From the NCBI GenBank assembly GCA_963573305.1, contig OY754329.1, positions 20,799,200 through 20,863,199 of the forward strand: a stretch of DNA of 64,000 nt, written 5' to 3'. Under the pieces are notes generated by a model, which did no database searches, had not been told where the DNA came from, and saw only the letters and a program-made list of their open reading frames with translations. The stretch comes from Pyrrhosoma nymphula (taxonomy: Eukaryota > Arthropoda > Insecta > Odonata > Coenagrionidae). Every line of letters begins with the position of its first letter. Within the stretch, counting starts at the first letter, position 1. The translations under genes and the position numbers were made by a program. Shown piece after piece: positions 10,288 to 20,989 of the stretch.

Positions 10288-11911
10288 TGATGTGTGACAG
10301 GGCGACGCGACGACGCCTTCCCCCGTCGCAGGAAACGGCGCACTCTTCCTCTCGAAACTCAATCCTCCGCGGATCCTGGCTCTGGGCGCTGGTCAGTCAG
10401 TCTCTCTCCCTCCCTCCTCGGACCAACCTCCCCCTCCATTATCTCCTTCCTCCTCCGCCTCCCCCCACCCTCTCAAGGGAAAGTCTCCTTCCTCTCCCCC
10501 CCCACCCGTCCATTTACCCCCCTTAACGGCTTCAAGTGGTCTCCGGACCTCCCCGCCCACCCACCCACTCGACAACCCCTGCCGCCTATTTTACGAATGC
10601 TTGAACACACACTCGGGAGGAGAAGCATCACTCTATCTCTCTCCGTCTCTCCACTCTGCGGCCGTGATTCCTCTCATATCTTGTCAGTGGAAGTGTAGAC
10701 TGTGAGAGGCATGAATGACACCAGGTTATGACACAAATACACGCCATATTTCCTTCCATTACTGGTTGGCTGTTTGTCGGTCTGTCTCTATGTAATCTTT
10801 TAATCGAAATCTAACCCACTTCCCAATGTACAATCGAGCTGAAATTTGGCACATCTTCTTGCTCTCGATGACAATACATGCATCAGTCATTAAATTCACT
10901 AATTACAAAGTTATTCTACTGAAATTAAATGGTTTACATTTTAAATGGAAAAAAGTATTTTGCATGACATTACATATGGGTTCTTAAATGGGAACGCGAG
11001 GTGCGACTAGCTTTATTCATCGAAAAGAACTTTATCTAGTTAAGAATAAGTAAAAACAAAAATAATTTAAATCATCAATAGAATAATGTATGAAAATCAT
11101 TTGATATACTTTATTTTTATTATTTTTGTTTTTCTTATTCTTAACTAGAAAAAGGTTCTTTTTGATGAATTAAGCTACTCTTATCTTGTGCTCCCATAAG
11201 AACCCATGTAATTTTTTGTCCACTTCTCGATCAAATATCTTAAGTAATCGGCGGTAAATAATTCTGAAAAAAATCAGGTAGATTTAAGACAACATAAGTA
11301 ATGCTTCCAGCAAGTTTCGTCGAATTCTCTTAAGTTGAGTGAAACCACCGAACGTCCTTAAATGATTGCAAAATATTAGCACTGTTTATACAATATTTTT
11401 CGTTTTCACATCATTCAATTTTGCTATTCTTTCTCGATCGACCTCTTTTCCACGCATTGCGTAATCATTTGCCTTTTTGTTCTTTTTCATTTATATCCAT
11501 TTCAATTTGTCCACTCATTTCCCGATAAGCATCGCGAAGGTGTCTACTTGAGTCCCAGCTTCCTCTCTCAAGTGTGCATCTCGGGAGTCATGCCTCGCTG
11601 ATAATTTTACAATCCCATGCTTTGTATAATATTTACTTGTCTGCTCCTCTCAGTATTCGAAGACGTTGATGGCGTTGGGAACGCGTGCCGCTTCCATTCT
11701 CGGATCGCCGTTTTTTTATTTTTCCGGGACGACTTTGATATCCCCCCAACCCCCCTGCGTGCTTTGTGAATTATTGCCCTTCTCTGTCACCCGGTTAATA
11801 GATTTCTGCTTTAGTGAATGTCTCTATGGAAACTAGATCAGATATATTAATGCAATACTTCGCCATAACCAGCCTAATCTTGGCCGCGATACGGTGCGAA
11901 CAGTAACTAAA
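10288..11911. other. GC-rich pyrimidine-rich patch and unannotated DNA
   Basis: 10290-10700 is strikingly C/T-rich and higher in G+C than the surroundings. The 134-codon frame there is low-complexity (P, S, L) and is not supported as a gene. From 10740 to 11350 the sequence looks repeat-like around the palindrome at 10970. Nothing recognised from 11350 to 11911. Confidence 0.4.
10970..11212. repeat. inverted repeat with ~100-bp arms
   Basis: The left arm (from about 10970, including CTAGTTAAGAATAAG) is matched by the right arm ending near 11212 (CTTATTCTTAACTAG), with a loop of about 40 nt around 11070-11110. Arms are imperfect but continuous, and both include a GGGTTCTTA-type block. No obvious target duplication. 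It lacks the CCTGA-GATG apex seen in the hairpin class described elsewhere. Confidence 0.75.
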
Positions 11912-13424
11912 GCCAACGTACTACGGTAGAAGCGATCACAGGAATAAGATAAAGGAAATTGATTGCAGAACCGATAGATTCAAAATGTCATTTTTCCCAC
12001 GCACAATAAGGGATCATAATAGTTGCGATAAAGCAACCATATGAAACTCCCACCCTCAACAAGTAGAGTAGAATTTTCACTTGTGCTTAATAACACAACA
12101 TCATTGCTGACACTTCACACCGGTTGATTTGTCCGGCATTATTTTATTTTGTTCTCTGCATGAAGTAGCATCTCGTAACACTCATGAATTCTCGTATTAG
12201 TAATATTATTATTAAACAGTAAACAGTATTAGTAATATTAACCACTAGATGTGTCTATACACTGAAAAAACACTTTGGATATGAGAATCGTAGGTTTGGA
12301 TGTCACACCCAATCCTGAGGTGAAGGAAAGGACTTGTCCATTCATTTGGATGTGTCATCCAAACGGAATTGGTGAAGAGGAGTTGGATGTGCCACCTACT
12401 CCTTTGGTTGCTGCATCCAAAGAAGATGGATGAGTACTTTGGGTGTGAGAACCAACGTGTTGGGTAGCTCATCAGAACAACGTTAGGATACCGAATGAAA
12501 ACTTTAGATGACCAGCCCAAAGGCATGTGCCCCAACGTGAGACTACTTAACCTCAACAACAGAAAGAAAGTTCAATGTTAATGTTAATATGCACAGCAGC
12601 ACTGTCGACAAAACATGATATGAGAGTTTGAACTTTGTTTATAATAAGCACATAGAGATAACAATGTGAATCTGAAAAAGAACTCACAAGCAAAGGCTGG
12701 TAGTGTAGGCATGAGAATTAACACAAAATGGCCGTGTAATTTCAGTGCAACTTGCCAGTGAACACCCGGATATAGGCTCCAAGTCCAGACTTCAATAGGA
12801 ATTTCTTCGTCCCCTCGTCCATAATCTCTTCGAGCAGCAGGAAAACAGTGAAGCAGACGCGGCAGAAGAGTCACCACAAAGTTCGCCTGTTTTACCCAGA
12901 ACAAGTCCACACGTGTCGACGGCTCGCCCGGCTGAACACGGAATTGCGGGTGCTATAGAGCTTCCTGAGAGCGGCACCAGAGCGCGCAACAATAGATTTA
13001 TATTTCGCACCTAAACCAGCAGAGTGCATCAACTACAACTTTGGGTCTCCCATCCAAAGGACATTGACTAGACGTGTTTGGTGTGACACTTTTTGCCTTT
13101 GGTTCTCACATCCAAATAATTAGTTCTGACGTCGTATCATTCTTGATAGCGCATCCAAACCTCCCCGCCCAAAAGAGCTTAGGGTGTAGCATCCAAAGCT
13201 GTTCTCTCAGTGTAGCATTGTTCTGCATGTTCATTTACGTATCACTCTCCCAGTTTCCGGTTGGACTGCGCACTGTTCTCCTGACTGCTTTTTGGCCTGC
13301 GCCTAGCGGCCGGGGGAGCGTGCGAGGTTCTGATTTGTGCTGGGACGGGTGCTGCATGCCTGGTGTGGAATCACCCCGTGCCACACACCCTAGTGGTGAC
13401 TTGCACGGTACTTCGTAGATGTAA
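11912..13424 (+). mobile_element. LINE family B, 3' fragment, copy 1 (carries nested MITE)
   Basis: 5'-truncated LINE. It opens in the C-terminal end of the reverse transcriptase polyprotein: LKPTYYGRSDHRNKIKEID, then CRTDRFKMSFFPRTIRDHNS and CDKATI before the stop (~11917-12044), with no break. The FFPRTIRDHN ending is characteristic of CR1/Jockey-group elements. A 3' UTR follows, interrupted by the TA-type MITE at 12260-13212. It resumes to the CCGTGC/GCACGG-type hairpin and the GTAGATG tail. The intact coding tail suggests a relatively recent insertion. Confidence 0.88.
12260..13212. mobile_element. TA-flanked MITE (Tc1/mariner-type ends) nested in a LINE
   Basis: 953-bp element with inverted ends CACTGAAAAAACACTTTGG and (reverse complement of right) CACTGAGAGAACAGCTTTGG, flanked by TA on both sides (12258-12259 and 13213-13214). 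The same LINE site is present without insertion in the copy at 34468-35038 (TCTATAGCATTG), which confirms the boundaries and a TA duplication. Both ends carry clusters of a TTGGATGTGAGA-like motif in inverted orientation, which could be transposase-binding subterminal repeats. Frames of up to 108 codons inside do not look like a transposase. Confidence 0.9.
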
Positions 13425-13807
13425 TGTTTCTGGCGTTTTTCCCATTCGTATCTTGATATGGAGTGTCATTTTTTAAATAACGATTGCGTGAGGAATTGTT
13501 ATCTACAATCTTGTTAACTATTTTTCCATCAACGTTACTTTCTATTTTTTTCCGATTATGCTTGATATTTATCCTATGCATGTTGTTTTTTTGGTCGTAT
13601 ATTACGGGTAGGAATAGAAAAAAATTCCATCGGGAATTTGTTATAGCTACTTCACTGCAAAGGGATGAGGAAAAACTGACGCTAGGTTATATTATTTTAC
13701 GATGTACATTTCCCCCAATTTATTGTATTATATTCGGTCACAAGTGCATTTTTAGCCTATACAATAGGTGATAAAGGTAAGCATTTACGGAGTGGATGTG
13801 TGTTGAC

Positions 13808-14788
13808 TGAATCAATAATAATTTTGTAATTTTCACAATGGTTTTTATTTCAATACGTCCGATTTCATCGTGTAGGAGACATCTTCAGGTAGGCTTGTGC
13901 GATGACCGATTTTGGTCATCGATTTTCGATGAAAAAAATTCATCGAAATGTTTCGATGACGATGGCTGTCATCGATCATCGAATAGAGAGTACACGATGA
14001 TCGATGACTATCGATGAATATCGATGATCGATGAATGTCGATGATCGATGAATGCCGATGATCGATGAATTTCGATGATCGATGACTCTCGATGAACTGT
14101 GCAGTAGTGATGAGCGATATATCGCTGTGATTGAATCACCGATACTGAAAAGTAGCAATTACAGCCTGTGACTAAATAATCGAAATCACTGTGACTATGA
14201 ATTCGGTGAATTTAGCCGATTTAGCTCAGGCTGCTACCGCTGCTACCAACTGCACCAGTGCAACCAACGAATACAATGCTACCACTGCTACAGCATATTA
14301 ACTATGATTGAACGTGATCGCTACTTCTGCATTGTCTACCACAAACTTGAGGAAAAACATGAATTCCAAACATTCCACTGTGACCCTGCCATCGTCCTCA
14401 AGGCGCAATAGCTGGGTTGCTTATACTTTATACATACATTTTAGATCTAAGGCGTTCAAACGAATGGAAAAAAGAAGAAAAATTAGTGATATAAGGATAT
14501 CGATCATCCTCATCGATGGTTCTCATCGACTCATCGGGATCGATGATTCTCATCGACATCGATGATTCGCATCGACTCATCGGCACGATGATTCTCATCG
14601 GCTCATCGACATCGATGGTCGATGACATTCATCGTCATCGATAACAGTCATTGCACCACGATGACTAAAATCATCGTCGATGACTTCGATTAATCGACTC
14701 ATCGCACAAGCCTATCTTCAGGTGTTTATGAAGCCGGCCGTCTTGAAATAAAAACCATTGTGAAAATTACAGAGTTATTATTGATTCA
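13808..14788. mobile_element. hairpin element H1, split by a hAT MITE
   Basis: The outer arms 13808-13889 and 14715-14788 pair with each other (TGAATCAATAATAA against TTATTATTGATTCA, then the TTTTCACAATGGTTTTTATTTC block). Without the hAT insertion they would form a hairpin element of about 160 bp with TCTTCAGG near its tip. Reading outward from the apex the left arm gives CCTGAAGATG, then GATGAAATCGG. It belongs to the hairpin class also seen at 19336, 23667, 35201, 44422, 59834 and 62654. Confidence 0.8.
13890..14714. mobile_element. hAT-type MITE rich in ATCGATG motifs
   Basis: 825-bp element with perfect 16-bp inverted ends TAGGCTTGTGCGATGA and an exact 8-bp target duplication TCTTCAGG (13882-13889 and 14715-14722). 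An 8-bp duplication and short TIR are hAT features. Each end carries roughly 200 bp of densely repeated ATCGATG/CATCGAT words (13900-14100 and 14495-14700) as inverted subterminal arrays. The centre (14140-14480) is unrelated and non-coding. The element sits exactly at the tip of a hairpin element. Confidence 0.92.
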
Positions 14789-15012
14789 TTCACAATGTAT
14801 TTTCACAAAATTACGCCTGAAAATATCAAGTTCGTGGATGTGTGTTTTTGTGATACTAAATATAAGCCTAAATATCCTAAAAACCTAACTATCCATTGTG
14901 CCTTTCTTTTTAAGCCTACGGTTCTAGGTTTTGCTTAATACGACCGTGACAGACGGAGATATTACCAGGATATATCCCAGTAATCGAAGATAAAATCTTT
15001 ATGCTTTTGGTT

Positions 15013-15432
15013 CATCTACATCTGCATCTACAAAATACCCTGAAAGGCACCTCAAAGATGTGTGGCAGGGGGTTAGTAGTCACCAACATGCATTACACTT
15101 TTCCCTATTAAAGTTAGTGTAACTACGACTATTGATGCATTAGCATAAATCGCCAATACCTGTAAGGAGACGAAGCCTCAAAAGCATGCATTACACTATA
15201 AGTATGCTACCAATGTTAGAGGGGTCTTTAGTATTTTGCAATTACATTGCAACTACATAAATGGACAGAGATTCAAGAGTCATACTAAAAACATGCACGG
15301 CATGCTGTTAGTACTAGGAAGCAGATACGTATTCTAGTGCCACACACACCTAAGGTGGCTTGCAGGGTATTTTGTAGATGTAGTATTAGGGAGTATATCA
15401 ACTAACTAGTTACATTACCTATCGAAAAACCT
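15013..15432 (-). mobile_element. LINE family C, 3' fragment, copy 1
   Basis: 3' UTR of a family C LINE. The minus-strand tail (GTAGAT-type) starts at 15013. The CCCTGC/GCAGGG hairpin is slightly degenerate here (CCCTGA on the plus strand). It aligns with copies at 17691, 30011, 34136, 37775, 40440 and 49733. It is interrupted by a very short LINE tail at 15335-15380. Confidence 0.85.
15335..15380 (+). mobile_element. ultra-short LINE C tail inserted in LINE C
   Basis: A 46-bp segment consisting only of the family C terminal hairpin and tail (TGCCACACACACC... GCAGGGTATTTTGTAGATG). It lies in opposite orientation inside the copy at 15013-15432. Other C copies run straight from GATTC/GTATTC to AAGTATTAGGG at this point. 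It looks like an extreme 5' truncation. Confidence 0.7.
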
Positions 15433-16506
15433 GTTCTTACTGTATCGGAGCTGATTTTTATTTTTGAGGGTAAAAGGTACATACTTCCACACATTATGCT
15501 CTATTCGTACTCTATACTGCTCCAAAAATGTCCTAGACATTTCAACGCTCGTGGTGATGTCATTTTTCCGAAGGTTGCTCTTTAAAATACCATCAGCTTA
15601 TCCTAAAGCTCCCTTGTCTGCATTCGTAGTTTTAGACCATAATGACTGCGGAAAGGTATAGGAACAGTGCTTTTTCGTGTATGTCATCGGTTCGATCGGT
15701 TTCCCTTGTCTCTGCGAGTGGATGGCCCATAATGCCATCGGCGCCGCCGAACCCTGTCGCTCTCTCCGTCGCCCATCGAGGCTTTTTCTCTCGTGTTTAG
15801 CGTTCCTTTCGAAGAAAACTCTTCTCTTGGCGATTTTCCATCGTTTCGCATTGTCTGAATATGTGGCGTACTCAAGTTTCTTACGCAACCTGAAGCGAGG
15901 TAATCTGTAAAAGCCGATCAAAACAATGTAGGCTACATTGCTTGGTTTTTTTGTTTGGCAAAGGAATATTTATTTTAGTATTAATTGCTGTTTACCTTAC
16001 GCATCACCATGCATTACTTAATATTTGTTGGGTGTGAAGTTGAAATATGTCTGTTATCATTATTGATATTATAGGTAGGTAAATATAAATTTTTGACACA
16101 AGCCGAACACCAGACAGTCGATGATTTTGAACCGTATAAATACAAATATTTATTCCTGTAAGTTAAACGTTAGTGCGACCGCAAGGATTGATCACTATGA
16201 CAGTGGATTTTACCTGATCACAACATTCAAACAATACCGATTGTTCTTCATGGGTGATTTAAAATCATTACAACAAAAAGCGACGAGCGAAAACATACAG
16301 CGTAAAGTGAAATGTATTTACTGAATAGCCGATGTATATTATTCCCGATTAATATTCATTAAAAAAAGGCCGATGGATGGAGATTTCTGTGTGTCTTTTT
16401 GGACTTATCTTCTAATTTGCCGAAATACCGAAAAATTAGGGTGAAACGTATGTTAATTATTAATTAATTAAAATATTTAATCAATCACATAAATATCGGT
16501 ATACCG
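15433..16506. other. unannotated stretch
   Basis: A moderately GC-richer patch at 15640-15910 has overlapping frames on both strands, none recognisable. The remainder is AT-rich. I see no repeat boundaries before the LTR at 16507. Confidence 0.4.
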
Positions 16507-16801
16507 TGTAACGTCGTGCCTTGTCAAGCTCCATTTTTATTTGTATTATTTGTCTTTATGTATTTAATTTCGTTTGTTGTTTTGTTTTTGATAGTATTAA
16601 TTTGTATGTTAATGTATGTTTCGATGGGTTGATGTTTTAGGTTGTTTATTGTTTTTGTTTGATGAACGTTGCTATGTATGGTTGATAAAGGAGGGGGTTG
16701 TTAGAAAAGTTTAAAGAGAAAAAGACGTGTAATAAAGAGGGGCAATGCCCAACTGAGTTTTTAAGAAGTTTTATATTATTTTGAGGGATCCCGACGTCAC
16801 A
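16507..16801 (+). mobile_element. solo LTR of an LTR retrotransposon
   Basis: 295-bp segment starting TGTAACGTCG and ending CGACGTCACA, near-perfect inverted termini of the TG...CA type. It is flanked by a 4-bp duplication ACCG (16503-16506 and 16802-16805). It contains a T/G-rich middle and an AATAAA signal at about 16730, which sets the orientation. Four-base duplications are usual for Ty3/gypsy elements. No internal region is present, so it is a solo LTR left by LTR-LTR recombination; this is inferred from one copy only. Confidence 0.7.
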
Positions 16802-16849
16802 ACCGGTATTATTTCGCCGGTACTACTGGTCGAGTAGTATTATTGCTTT

Positions 16850-17414
16850 TTAAGGTGGTTCCACCTTATAAATACTTAAACGTCATTTTATTCATATTCT
16901 GTCTACTTATAGAACAACTTGTCCCCTATCTGATGTGAGCAACAAAATGTTACCTTTCCACGCTAATATTTATTCTCTAATTGAACTTGAAATTACATGG
17001 TGTTCAATGGGAGAATGAAAGAAACACGGGGAAAAATTGTATTTTTCCATAAAGTATAAATGCCATTTTCGCGGAAAACTGTCTCTAAGAAGGAAATAAT
17101 CCAGAGAAATGGAATAAAAATAAAATATAGGCATCTTACCACCTTATTTTTATAGTTACTGGGGAATTAATGCCGTAATTGAAGTCAAAATGTGGTAAGT
17201 CGTAGGAAATGGCGCTGCAGTCGGCTCCTATGACTGGGAAAAAGAGCTCACTTAAAATACATTCGTGGAATAATCTGAATTTTCAATACCTTACTTTTGG
17301 TTTTCCATAGGTAACGCATTCCATCAGCGAAATCAGGATATTTTGTACAAAATATCAAAAATGTGGAATTTAGTATTTGTTTTGACTCACACAGTTGCGG
17401 TGGAACCTCCTTAA
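16850..17414 (+). mobile_element. TTAA-flanked MITE, family M2, copy 2
   Basis: 565 bp from TTAAGGTGGTTCCACC to GGTGGAACCTCCTTAA, with TTAA at both ends (16850-16853 and 17411-17414). This is the best-preserved M2 copy at its termini and defines the family TIR. Contains the conserved CATTTTATTCATATTCTGTC block after the left tip. No transposase. Confidence 0.88.
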
Positions 17415-17690
17415 TATTCATCAAAAAATACCGGTACTCTTTAGAGTACCGCCCATGCATAGTGAGGCACACTTGGACTTTTAACCTCGGGCAGCACACA
17501 AGTGTTCACGAGATTAGAAACCTCTCTATTGTAGTCACCTGGATGATCACCGAAATGTATGCATAGGAGTCTATTTCCATTGCTTCTATTAATAATTTGG
17601 ATTAATATTTAATTTAATTCACTTGTCAATTGCTCTCTTCTTTAATTGAATTTATAGTTGTTGATGGTAGGTGCATGATAGTTGTTGATG

Positions 17691-18066
17691 GTTTTATCTA
17701 GGTTTGTCGATAGGTATTGTAGCTCTTAGTAGTAGTAGTACTCCCTAATACTTGAATCCTTATCTGTTACCTAGTACTAGCAGCACGCCGTGCATGTTTT
17801 CTACATAAATCTTGAGTCTCTGCCCATTTGCGTAGTTGCAAAATACAGATATATTAACGGTCCCTCTCCATTGTGATAATATCTTTAGTGTAGTAGTGCA
17901 TGTTTGTGAGGCTTCGTCTCGTGACAAGCATTGGCGATTTGTGCTAATGCATAATTAGTCGTAGTTGCACTAACTTTGGGTTATGGTTTAATGCATATTG
18001 GTGAATACTCACCAACTGCCACAGCCCTGAGGTGGATTGCAGGGTATTTTGTAGATGTAGATGTAG
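17691..18066 (+). mobile_element. LINE family C, 3' fragment, copy 2
   Basis: 5'-truncated 3' UTR starting near TTTTATCTAGGTTTGTCGAT and ending with the terminal hairpin and TTTTGTAGATGTAGATGTAG. Aligned with the copy at 37775 on the same strand, it lacks the coding end and begins inside the UTR. The first strand of the outer stem is degenerate here (AACTGC). Confidence 0.88.
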
Positions 18067-18697
18067 CTCTCACTTGCAATTCAGTGTCGTGTACGTGTAT
18101 TTCACAGAGCACCTGTTGGCGAGTTTGAATACAGTTCTGAAATTTTCCTTTTACCTGTCGCGGTTCCCTCGTCGATTTCGTGTGATGATGAAAATGAATT
18201 TTATCCTGTTTGCGTTCTGTCATATCCTGCTAAAGCATTTCGCTCTCCTCAATTTTCTTTCCGTCAAGCGCCAACATCTTTTTTCCACCGAACGAGCGTG
18301 CAGAAGGTGTGGGTAGATTATGGAGTGAGTTGCTTAGTCATATCTTCGATTTCTTTTGCCCTCATTGAATGGGCGTGTCCCTCTGTACTTTGAAGTATGC
18401 CTGCATATCTAAATCGTCGATCTGCGTGTTGTCCACACGTACATTCCGGGGAGAAGGGCGTTTGGTTTTGAATCTCGTTCTGGAGCTCGAAGACGGTGTC
18501 TCCCGCGTCGCCACTCGGCTGCTGCTCTGCGGGTCACTCGAGTATTGGCACTCCTCGCTCGTCCATTTCAAGTGACGGACTGACCCAAATTCATTCGAGA
18601 TTGGACATTAGGGGGCGGGGGAGAGGTGACTGCTGATGAACGGCTCTTCCATATCCCTAATATCATGATGAGGGGCCGCTGAATGCTGAAGAAAAAC
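18067..18697. other. unannotated stretch
   Basis: No repeat or gene recognised. Overlapping frames of about 70-95 codons on both strands (18032-18575) carry no known domain. Confidence 0.4.
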
Positions 18698-19318
18698 ATC
18701 TACATCTACATACTTCCCCACAAGCCGCCTCAATAGGCGTTTGGCGGGGGGTGTTCGGACACCAGCCGTTTACATATGAAAGAAAACGCTCTAATGAAAT
18801 TACGCCTAGCATTTATTTAAGTCCCTTATTGTTAGGGGGAAAAACGAATTCCCATACCTATCCGTTCAGCAAAATATCTCTCTTAATTTATCGTCGGACC
18901 TGGAAATATAGTGGGGTTCTAATATGATGTTCTCCGTGTCGCTCTTAAAGATATCTATTGTCAATTGCTCAAGCAATCTAAGCGTTGCGCACAGCCTCCG
19001 AGTCTCTAGCGGCTCCCAGCCTAATTCGTTTAACATCTGTGTAACGCTGTCTGTACGCCCGTAGCAGTTTTTGACGAATCACGCAGTTTTCCTTTGTATT
19101 TTATTAAGTTCCCGGATTAAGTCTTTCTGCACCGGATCTCATATGCTCACTGCATATACAAGGTGTGGCCGGACGAGTGCGAAATAGCACCTCTCTTTTA
19201 CTTTTTCATCCGAAATTCTTCCCACAATACGCTTGACGAATCCTAGCTTCTTCAGAGCTCTGCCACAAATATTTCTTATGTGTTCCCCACGATAGGTTCG
19301 AGGTGGCGAGGGCCTAAC
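18698..19318 (-). mobile_element. LINE family D, 3' fragment, copy 2, with RT C-terminus
   Basis: Minus-strand LINE. Upstream (right) end encodes the C-terminal part of the reverse transcriptase region: NICGRALKKLGFVKRIVGR, SDEKVKERCYFALVRPHLVY. A 2-base deletion relative to the copy at 63259 breaks the frame just before this block. The remaining coding part toward the UTR is decayed. It ends with the hairpin and tail (reverse complement at 18698: CATCTACATCTACATA). Abuts the hairpin element at 19336. Confidence 0.88.
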
Positions 19319-19335
19319 ATGATGTCTACAACGTT

Positions 19336-19510
19336 TCGGGGATAGAAGAATTAACACTGCAATTCCACATGGGAATAGATTTGTTGACACGACCGGTTGA
19401 CACGCCGCATAACAGCATCTTCACCTGAAGATGCTGCTCTGCGGAGAAACCGGTCGTGTCAAAAAATCTATTACCATGTGGAATTGCAGTGTTAATTCAT
19501 CTATCCCTGA
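19336..19510. mobile_element. hairpin element H2
   Basis: Arms of about 80 bp pair across the element: the left contains GAATTAACACTGCAATTCCA, the right its complement ending in CTATCCCTGA. The apex is palindromic (AGCATCTTCACCTGAAGATGCT is broken only by its centre). Outward on the right arm it reads CCTGAAGATG, CTGCTCTGCG, GAGAAACCGG. No coding content. No clear target duplication. Confidence 0.85.
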
Positions 19511-19764
19511 TATGTATCAAGGAATTCGACCAAGTTAGGTTCGAAACCATCATCTACAACATTGCGGACCGTCCAAAGTATCGTTCGTTATCTCTCTCTT
19601 TGGTTGTTTCCAAGGCTTATAAGTTTGAAGTATGATTTTGACTCTTCCGTGGGTTGAGAGTAACTTCATACTTCAAAGAGACCTACTAGGTAATACTTTA
19701 AAAAGAATAGACTTGAACCAGCATATAGTAAAGAGGCCCCTGGATTAAAAAGTGTAAGTGATGT

Positions 19765-19860
19765 TTTTTCGTCCAAGTTAGGCCACATATCGAGTATGCC
19801 GTAATAATTTGGAACTCTGTTTATGAAGATTTCCCTCGTGAAATCAACTAAATGCAAAGT
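19765..19860 (+). pseudogene. LINE reverse transcriptase fragment
   Basis: The plus-strand translation gives VRPHIEYAVIIWNSVYEDFP followed by REIN and a stop. RPHIEYA-x-x-IWN is the conserved block after the polymerase domain in CR1/Jockey-group proteins, the same block as RPHLEYDTIIWDP at the right end of the window. Surrounding sequence is too decayed to extend. Family unknown. Confidence 0.65.
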
Positions 19861-19890
19861 AGAGGCACGTCCTTCGTTAACCCGCAATTG

Positions 19891-20989
19891 GTAGAGCTAT
19901 GAGATTTTCTCTCAAGCCAAATTTAAACTTGTGCTCACTTTGTTATCATGAGTTAGAATAAGTTCCCTTTCCTTCTAGCTGACTTTTTATCTCTTCCTAT
20001 TGACCGACCGTCTCAAAAAGTATAAATGAAGCGTCCACAGCTATCTAATGATATGTCTGATACCGTCGGCTACAAAGAGTGAGACTTTTTCTCATCGCGC
20101 GACCACTGACGTTAGTGTTTTTGTATCACTCAGTTGCGTTACACTTTCGCAACTTGCGGGCAAAGTTGATTCATTTCGTGGAAAGCAGATATGTTAATGC
20201 AAATTTATGAGTCATGAGAATGTATGTCCTCATAAATAAATATTTCTTCATGATAACGATAATTTTCTTCATTAAAATCATCGACTCTGAAATTACCAAT
20301 GATTACGTAATTGTATCAGTAATTGTGTATCTGTGGAAATAATTATTTCAAATGAAAATTAAAAGAAATAAATTAAATCTAAATATAGAGTAATATATTG
20401 CCAATAAACGCTCTATGATAGATAATCAATGATACATCTGAGTGTGAGAAAAAGTCTCACACGCGACCGCTCGCACGATAGGTAGCTTAGCGGCCACTCT
20501 CTGGTTAAACAATGATTTAACCGAACAGAGAATGTCAGACTGTTGATATACGGATTAGAATGGTAGGCGCTGGAGGCTAGAAATAGTCTATGCTAATCTA
20601 CGGGTACCTGCTTGAAAAATTCTGATCGGCCAAGTTTCAGGACGACACGAATGATATTATTATAATCCCACACAGTATCTCTAGATCTGATGGAATCGGC
20701 AAAGAAAGAGGTACACCCTGCCGAACTCGGGTGATGAGCTACTGCGGCACCCGCAGTGGCGGCGGTACCAACAACGCTCGCTGGAGTGAGGAACCAGGCG
20801 CTCAGTCGTAAGCCACCCCGCTAACTCAGCTCTCACCGCGAACACTTGAGTGTTGGCACTGCCACTTCGGGTTCCACCGTAGCTCTATAGCCTCTCGCTG
20901 ATTGGTTATTTATTCCAAAAATTCTATTGCTGAAATACTATTGCACCCATTATTGCTTTTATTCGGCTATTATGTCATAAAATGAAAAA
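19891..20989. other. unannotated stretch
   Basis: No gene recognised. A GAGACTTTTTCTCA-type motif near 20087 recurs near 20447 in reverse complement, each followed by CGCGACC, so an old element may lie between them. Short stems such as GTTGCG...CGCAAC (20138-20158) are unremarkable. Confidence 0.4.

Noticed and set aside
13900..14700. Repeated ATCGATG words considered as a CRISPR-like or satellite array
   Set aside because: No constant-length spacers, and the arrays are bounded by hAT inverted ends and an 8-bp duplication in clearly eukaryotic DNA.
17760..17800. CTAGTACTAG near a small stem, considered as another Helitron 3' end
   Set aside because: The segment is ordinary LINE C UTR present in other C copies without a Helitron junction.
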